Shown here: in pieces, positions 60,101 through 64,000 of the stretch
Layout: every line of letters begins with the position of its first letter
How positions within the stretch are numbered: position 1 is the stretch's first letter
Source of the DNA: Cellulomonas phragmiteti
GTDB taxonomy: Bacteria > Actinomycetota > Actinomycetes > Actinomycetales > Cellulomonadaceae
NCBI RefSeq assembly: GCF_016862775.1
Contig: NZ_BONP01000004.1
Location: 62,001 to 126,000, forward strand
Direction: 5' to 3'
Length of the DNA stretch: 64,000 nucleotides
Position numbers and translations under genes: made by a program
The notes under the pieces: model-generated
What the model was told of the DNA's origin: nothing
Seen by the model: only the letters and a program-made list of their open reading frames with translations
Databases searched by the model: none

Positions 60101-63100
60101 GAGGCTGCGGGTGCGCTGCCCCGGGTCGGGCGGTTCGAGGCTCGCGTTGCGCCGGGCGAGCTCGACGCCGACGTTGCCCGGGGGGACGGTGGACGTGCGG
60201 GTGGTGTCCGAGCCGTCGGAGGCCTCGGCGTACACCGAGACCCGGCTCCGGTCGAGGGCGTCCAGGACCACCGCGACGTCGGTGAAGGGGTGCAGGGTGC
60301 GGTCGGGCGTCGCGCCCGTGTGCGATCCCAGCAGGACGACCAGCGACAGCGTGGCCGTGTCGCCGGCGGCGAAGACCGCGTCGGGCAGGCCCGCGCCCCC
60401 CGTCGTCACGTAGGTCAGGACGTACCCGCCGGAGGCCGTGACGCTGCACTCCCAGAGCTGCTGCAGGAACGCCCCGGGGGCGGCCAGGGTGGCGTACGCG
60501 GAGCCCGCCGGTGGTGGGCCGTCGGCCACGGCGGCCACGGCCGCCCCGCTGTGCGTGTCGGTGGACAGGTTGGTCCGCAGCACCGCCGTGAGCGTCGGGT
60601 CGAGCGCGTCCGACTGCTGCCCGGTGCCCGAGCCGGCCGGGGCGTCGTGCAGGAGCGCGACCGCGGCGGTGTCGCCGGAGCCCACCACCCGGGTCCACAG
60701 CTCGAGCAGCCTGTCGCGGCCGGACTGCGGGACGCCGAGCAGCGCGTAGGAGTGCGGCAGGTAGCCGGCGGGCCCGGTGACCCGGCGGACCTGGACGGGG
60801 ACCCGGGTACCCCAGGCGTACGCGGCCACGGGAGTGGGCTGGACCCCGGTCGGTGTGGGCACGCCCGCGACCAGGTCGTACGGGTGCGGGTCGGGCGAGG
60901 CGGCGACGCGCGCGAGCAGGTCCGGAGGCAACGGCCACAGCGACGGGGTGGCGTCGACCGGCGCGGTGCCCGTCACGGGCAGGACGGGAGGGACGGCGGC
61001 CAGCCACGGCGTGGGTGTGCCGAGCTGGTGCCGGACCGGGCCGGTCTGCAGCAGCGGCAGCCGCGCCGGGCCGCTGAGCAGCTCCGGGTCGAGCGTCCCC
61101 GCGGGCCACTGGCGGGTCTGCAGGTCGACGGTCAGGTCGGCGTCGATGCTCGGCTGCGGGACCCGGAGCGTGACACCCACGGGCAGCGCGTCGAGGTCGA
61201 CGTCGGGGTTCAGCTGCGCCAGACGCGTCGCGTCGGGCAGGCCGTACTGCGCGAGGATCCCGGCGAGGGTGTCCCCCTGGACGGTGACGTGCTCGACGAC
61301 GAGCGCGAGCCACGGCACCGGCGCGGGGGTCGCCAGGGTGATGTCGATCGCGGCGCTCGGCTGCCCGATCGGCGCCGTGGCGACGGGGAACTGCTGGCCC
61401 GTCAGCGTGGCCAGCGGCACGGTCGGCTCGGTCCCGCCCGCCGGGTCGGGCACCTGCAGGCCGTGCAGCAGGAACCGGCTCAGCATGCCTGCGGCGTGCG
61501 TCGCGGCCCCGGAGGACCGCAGGGTCGCGACCAGGTCGTCGAGGTCGGCCTGCCGGGCGTCCGGGACGGTCACCGCCGCGCCCAGCACCCCGGTGACGGG
61601 GGCCAGCTGGGCGACCAGGTGGTCGACGGTGCAGCCGTAGGACGTCGCCAGCGACGGCAGGGTGTCCGTCGCGGTCGTCGTGTGCGGGACCGTGGGCGGC
61701 AGCGCGAGGGTCGCGCCGGGGGCGAGGACCTGCGCGTCCGCGCCGACCAGCGCGAGGTCGCTCACGGTGACGCCGAAGAGGTCGGCGATCGAGGCGAGCG
61801 TCGCGCCGTCGACCACGACGTGCGACTGGGCGGGGATGCGGATGGTCGAGCCGGGGGTGATCGTCGGGTCGAGCGCGGCGATGGCGGCCTGCAGGGGTGC
61901 CAGGACGCCCGGCGCGGTCTGCAGGGCCGCCGCGTACCCGGCGACCAGGGTCAGCGTGTCGCCCGGCTTGGTGAGGTAGGCGACCGGGTCCCCGGTCGGC
62001 TGCAGCCCGTGGTCGGTCACCTCGACGCCCGGGATGCTCAGGGTGACCGGCGTCGTCCCGATCGTGGTGAGGTCGACGCCGGGGTTGGCCGCGGCGACGG
62101 CGTTGGCGAACCACCCGGCGTGCTCGAGCGTCGTCACGCCGGCGTTGCGCACCCAGATCACCGCCGTGATCAGCTCGAGCGTGTCGCCGGGGGCCACGAG
62201 GTAGCCGAAGGTCGTCCCCGGCGTGCCGCCCGGAGCCTGCGCGACCACCATGGTCGCCCCGGTCGCGAGGAGCCCGGCGTCGTCCTGGTTCGCCACCGCC
62301 GGCCCGGTCGGGTCCGGCAACCCGAACCGTGCGGCGATCGAGGCCAGCGTGTCGCCGGCACGCACGCGGGAGGTCAGCCCGCCGAGGGTGAGCGTGACGC
62401 CGGCGGCGAGGGGGACGGTGAGGTTCGCGTCCGCGATCCCCACGACCGCCTCGGGGACCGGCACGACCACCGCGGTCCCGGCGGTGGCGGTGGCGAGGTC
62501 CAGGCCGGGGTTGGCGGCCTGCAGCGCCGCCGCGTCGACGACGAACCGGGCGGCGAGGGTCGCCAGGACCGTGCCGACGGCGACGTCCGCCGGGAGCAGG
62601 ACGTACGTGAGCAGCGTCGTCGGCGGCGGGACGGTCAGCGACAGGCCGGGCAGCAGCGGACGGTCGAACGGGACGGTCGGGTTGGCCTCGACGAGGTCGG
62701 CGGCGCGGATGCCGAACGCGGTGGCGATCGCGGCGGCGGTGTCGCCCGTGCGGACCGTGTACGCGACGGTCGGGCAGGCGTCCGCGGCGAGCGTCGCGAG
62801 GCTGTCGGTGGCGGTCGTCGCGCGGGTCGACGTCCGCAGCGCGTCGGCGCCCGCCTGGACAGCGGCCTTGGCGAGCAGCCGCCAGGCGTCGTCGAACACG
62901 AGGGTCGGCAGGGACTTCGTCGTCGCGTCGTCGCCGGGCAGGGCGCGGGCCGGGGCCGGGGGTGCGGCGGGGTCGTGCGCCGTGGCGTCGTCGATCGGCA
63001 CGGCAAGGCCCGCGAGGATCGCCGCGATCCGCTGCTCGTACGCCGCGTCCACGGGGTTGACCGCCCAGAACTGCACCGGCGCCGCGCCGCCGACGGTCAT

Positions 63101-64000
63101 CTGCAGCGGCGGCATGATCGGCAGCGCCGCCCCACCGGTGTCGGGCGCGCCGCCGTCGCCCGGGCCGGTCAGGCAGCACACGACGTTCGCGCCGAGGAAC
63201 GCCGAGAGGTTGGCGTACCCGAACGCGTCGTCGCCGTCCGGGGGAGCCGCGAGGTCCTCGGCGATGATGCCGAGGTCCACCGCGGTGACCGGACCGGTGC
63301 TCCGCCCGAGCAGCGCGTGGGCACCCCAGCGCAGCAGGGCCTCGAGCAGCCGGTGGAACGCGACGTCGGCGACGTCGGCGCCCGGCGGGACCACGACCTG
63401 GCGCAGCTGGTCGGCGGTCGCCGGCTCGGAGGTCGCCGCGGTCGCGACGAACGGGACGAGCACCCCCTGGACGTCGAGCTCGGGACCGCCGGAGACGGTG
63501 AGGACGGGAACCACCCGGACGTCGACGGGCACGGGGGCGTGGGCCAGGACGGCCACGGGTGCCCAGTCGAGCCCGCCCGCGGCTCCCAGGGCGGCCGTGC
63601 GCCGGGCGAGCGCCCGCGGGTGCCGCGCGGCCACCGCCCCCGGCGCGGGCGACCGGCGCCGGCGCGTGGAGGGTCCGACGGTCGAGGCCGAGCCGGACCC
63701 GGGGGCCAGTGCCCACGGCGGGGTGCTCGCCTCGCCGATGAGGAACGACGCGTCGAGGTGCATCTCGAACGAGAAGTGCACGCGGATGAAGAGGATCTTG
63801 ATGCTGGCGGTGACCTTCACGCCCACGCTGAGCTCGATGAGGATCGGCTGGTAGGCCTCGACGACCAGCGTGGCCCTCGCGTACGCCACGACCGAGATCT
63901 GGATGGTGATGATCTTGAAGTCGACGGTGCCGTAGAGCTTGCCGACGATCGCGATGCTGCCCAGCACCCGGTAGTAGCGGTCGCCGTCGGGGCCGGGTCC
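54110..64000 (-). CDS. Giant LysM-repeat protein (N-terminus beyond window)
   Basis: The open frame runs from the window edge to the stop at 54110, at least 3,296 residues. The visible N-terminal part (about 1-100) is beta-rich with alternating hydrophobics ([20 protein letters not shown]). LysM-like repeats follow in three blocks: about 410-925, 1540-2140 and 2390-2780, some 28 in all, each about 45 residues. The pattern is [41 protein letters not shown] (examples [30 protein letters not shown]). Two non-LysM regions lie between them, and a beta-rich tail occupies the last 500 residues. No catalytic motif is seen. LysM domains bind GlcNAc polymers such as peptidoglycan or chitin, so a wall-associated or structural role is inferred; a secretion signal, if any, is outside the window. 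Confidence 0.8.
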   Translation of the reverse strand, partial: GPGPDGDRYYRVLGSIAIVGKLYGTVDFKIITIQISVVAYARATLVVEAYQPILIELSVGVKVTASIKILFIRVHFSFEMHLDASFLIGEASTPPWALAPGSGSASTVGPSTRRRRSPAPGAVAARHPRALARRTAALGAAGGLDWAPVAVLAHAPVPVDVRVVPVLTVSGGPELDVQGVLVPFVATAATSEPATADQLRQVVVPPGADVADVAFHRLLEALLRWGAHALLGRSTGPVTAVDLGIIAEDLAAPPDGDDAFGYANLSAFLGANVVCCLTGPGDGGAPDTGGAALPIMPPLQMTVGGAAPVQFWAVNPVDAAYEQRIAAILAGLAVPIDDATAHDPAAPPAPARALPGDDATTKSLPTLVFDDAWRLLAKAAVQAGADALRTSTRATTATDSLATLAADACPTVAYTVRTGDTAAAIATAFGIRAADLVEANPTVPFDRPLLPGLSLTVPPPTTLLTYVLLPADVAVGTVLATLAARFVVDAAALQAANPGLDLATATAGTAVVVPVPEAVVGIADANLTVPLAAGVTLTLGGLTSRVRAGDTLASIAARFGLPDPTGPAVANQDDAGLLATGATMVVAQAPGGTPGTTFGYLVAPGDTLELITAVIWVRNAGVTTLEHAGWFANAVAAANPGVDLTTIGTTPVTLSIPGVEVTDHGLQPTGDPVAYLTKPGDTLTLVAGYAAALQTAPGVLAPLQAAIAALDPTITPGSTIRIPAQSHVVVDGATLASIADLFGVTVSDLALVGADAQVLAPGATLALPPTVPHTTTATDTLPSLATSYGCTVDHLVAQLAPVTGVLGAAVTVPDARQADLDDLVATLRSSGAATHAAGMLSRFLLHGLQVPDPAGGTEPTVPLATLTGQQFPVATAPIGQPSAAIDITLATPAPVPWLALVVEHVTVQGDTLAGILAQYGLPDATRLAQLNPDVDLDALPVGVTLRVPQPSIDADLTVDLQTRQWPAGTLDPELLSGPARLPLLQTGPVRHQLGTPTPWLAAVPPVLPVTGTAPVDATPSLWPLPPDLLARVAASPDPHPYDLVAGVPTPTGVQPTPVAAYAWGTRVPVQVRRVTGPAGYLPHSYALLGVPQSGRDRLLELWTRVVGSGDTAAVALLHDAPAGSGTGQQSDALDPTLTAVLRTNLSTDTHSGAAVAAVADGPPPAGSAYATLAAPGAFLQQLWECSVTASGGYVLTYVTTGGAGLPDAVFAAGDTATLSLVVLLGSHTGATPDRTLHPFTDVAVVLDALDRSRVSVYAEASDGSDTTRTSTVPPGNVGVELARRNASLEPPDPGQRTRSLAGLLGWTLTAGGGFDAVVGLAVGPTELSPPPGDDPRPGRAAFPLVGSNDDPEVWHFQQVVPVARFASPRPPAMPAGLPPAAADPYAGLGGEATFGLGFRDVFGNDVGTAAPLDDVVVPVGYTDELVAVAGWPGATVDYTFDTADGAARLTVAATFGVARFLPGPGQTPTSAARAAAAALVRYTGVHYQVRRPDLTAVVTTSLDAPGSPAGAGPAVLAPLQGFADAACLFLSVARSLQPVDATVPDATTTLADVGSAYGVTLDALAQVNAGTDADALVAGPLTVWWQHVVAAGDTFDAIAAATGVPMTRVVGLPQNATLPLAPGVVLTTGVRTVVVRAGDTLASIALLVDTTVGTLATANAATPGLLVAGSSVTVDQVTLGVDAGDDLASLVTRFAARGVTTTVVALAAATAALPGLLVVGAVLAVAPVAAAATDTLGVRTATVGARDTLASVASAQRCTVATLAAANAQRTGLLVGGVTITLRGTSVEVPDGATLADLAASFVATDLPVGVADVAAAAATLPGLLVEGATLAVVEIVVAGGEILADVVAAVPSLTTDRLVDFAGPGPAGVYPAGTALTYGTGTVQPIPGQTLEAVAAAVGATVSQLVVANALTPLREGAVVEIPGAVRVDPDLTARVAGVSAGPGATLASVAARLGTDLGDLAVTNATMPGLVVPGVTLPTEPPVTTAAGSTLASLAAAAGGMSVPAFADAVRDVTGLVAAAALVVTDLPLVGTRTLARLAADLGVGLDALARANAPLTGLVRPGAVFTAGSGGTPVTVTATALDTLASVAARFAGHGVAVDAPGLAAANATVPDLLQPTSPVVVPPGTATIALPLPHPVVPAPVFPLEVTLTLSRDAALVDPELADVPAVLTASTPVTPATTSTGGDAPSLIPLATAFRAAFAAQRLELASGPAPDTGSRQVWVLDLGPDGFSRIAADGSRARFFALAPLSTAPVSVAHVPIAPYDPATGTLGQATDHAFQSVDVDAWLATLLVAVDDFLTPASATAAFSLGAQSSLEAVVTAKQTIAGALRGRVAEILVPPGTRDDPAGDPALAAAREALYQSMLVALGTAVSTDAVIDVPVDVSSPFGQPVPVGPADTFTTLAAAYGVTPQGLALGLADTAGLLVVGATVAYGSRTHQVTAADTLGTLATALAVAVTDLPTGLSVEGGGPLFATGTIDAVAMRRTPGPLDSFATVARYLGVDVAACAVANAQVPGLLVAGTVVSVGGATHTVLPTDTLADVAGALGSTPAGVATDPGTRDRAGILSPSVTLHVVSGTDPIAPRVSGQGATRRYRVPAGAVLADLVAHYGVDAGYLAGFLAHRTGLLATGISLGFGTAPPVVVAPGDTPAMLAAHFGTTVLDLLASPVLAPGVALFAADAVLPLVGLSRVPDATDSFTSVAARFGTTVADVATANQDVTGLLVAGSVVQVGDDHHTVTGTDTLASIAAALGLDAPTLAVQPSVAATTGWFDPQRPFHGLQPTPATSVSTARTSLHDGGSRATFLFSTSADSAFRNLTVELDYPIEEIEFRVHDVAAAGGYQSSSWLRPVLPIVSGDDGGAIRTDLGPLVVPLPLRGTPTLPLTPAQTADAAVTAPAGIAEAKAWQLDLTFTQDAAAQDDVYLQVAFGGAPGAARAVSDELVTRLAQFAEVWPVLQPDVARLQDLPLGVANPVGSATATTFAALVGAVAAAMSADEVDLDLAVDPPTVTFRVDTTYDAATDPVTLAELTFTVVPPSGGQGPSRADLARAGAQPDPDAVPWPDVYVAATGDRPRRALTPRDPVGTSRTYVVPPGVAAFTTLDLQVVVPGAGQAGGGLDAAAVQQAVASVMLTRNERLVVTAPTAPEFVSRTPWVRPQSPAVPALTCSQRLPVGSTTDVAAAVTTMLTELLSPPGAGPAPATVTLGCRYAQQLAATTPPLVSHLPVLLVPHTAVDDAAGIDALAQLVAARVAAWESTTVPRALPGDAYVFELSLFGTSTAEVSRPLVILTRIETAFP

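Noticed and set aside
55011..63716. A 2,901-codon open frame on the minus strand in another frame of the giant gene
   Set aside because: It is a shadow of the GC-rich LysM gene: almost all Arg, Gly, Pro and Ala, with no domains or repeats. The main frame shows the repeated GDTLASIA pattern.
54110..64000. Regularly spaced similar segments that might be a CRISPR or DNA repeat array
   Set aside because: The repeats are protein-level LysM units of about 45 residues; the DNA copies are too diverged and the spacing too long for CRISPR.

Overview
The window is very GC-rich with strongly G/C-biased third codon positions, short gaps and frequent GTG starts. This is typical of a high-GC Gram-positive actinobacterium. 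A mycothiol-type maleylpyruvate isomerase, PaaX regulators, a PPOX/F420-type oxidoreductase and many TANNNT-N6/7-start (leaderless) genes agree with that. A Cellulomonadaceae-like organism is my guess; nothing in the sequence proves the genus.

Layout. 1-11,700 holds housekeeping and accessory genes: a MerR regulator divergent from a SnoaL-like protein, a secreted propeller protein, PhzF, a kinase-fold protein, a histidine phosphatase, an MFS pump with a divergent XRE-cupin regulator, an esterase, a ferritin-like protein and a PPOX protein. 11,777-15,089 is a gentisate operon (dioxygenase, fumarylpyruvate hydrolase, maleylpyruvate isomerase) followed by a MarR regulator. 15,090-18,310 is a visibly AT-richer insertion carrying one gene: a predicted Mrr-like nuclease fused to a STAND-type NTPase, probably anti-phage defence. 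It is followed by a decayed second MarR gene. 18,650-20,330 holds a PAP2 phosphatase, a probable structured small RNA and a DUF3800 protein.

20,400-34,592 is a catabolic island: an SsuABC/OphFGH-type importer, two PaaX-family regulators, an AMP-forming acyl-CoA ligase, thiolase, MaoC hydratase, SDR, FAA hydrolase, ADP-forming acyl-CoA synthetase and an MhpA-like FAD monooxygenase. Three promoters in it share a CATTCGA element. The set fits CoA-dependent side-chain shortening plus ring hydroxylation of an aromatic acid.

34,670-54,085 is mixed: an HNH gene with an apparent frameshift, an ABC exporter, two SDR/methyltransferase units, a PhzS-like monooxygenase with a DUF3237 partner, an ArsR-like regulator with an MFS transporter, a kinase-fold protein, a secreted helical protein, an aldo/keto reductase, VanZ, a hydrolase and Nif3. 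It also holds an ArsR/flavoprotein/ArsN1-like operon, a protein with four cold-shock domains, DoxX and a lipoprotein. From 54,110 to the window edge runs one giant open gene (at least 3,296 residues) built largely from about 28 degenerate LysM-like repeats.

The best candidates for something new are the nuclease-STAND gene, the giant LysM-repeat protein, the four-CSD protein and the structured RNA at about 19,485-19,565. At least four genes carry an apparent one-base deletion in the same direction, mostly in G/C runs. This may reflect base-calling error in the source assembly rather than gene decay.
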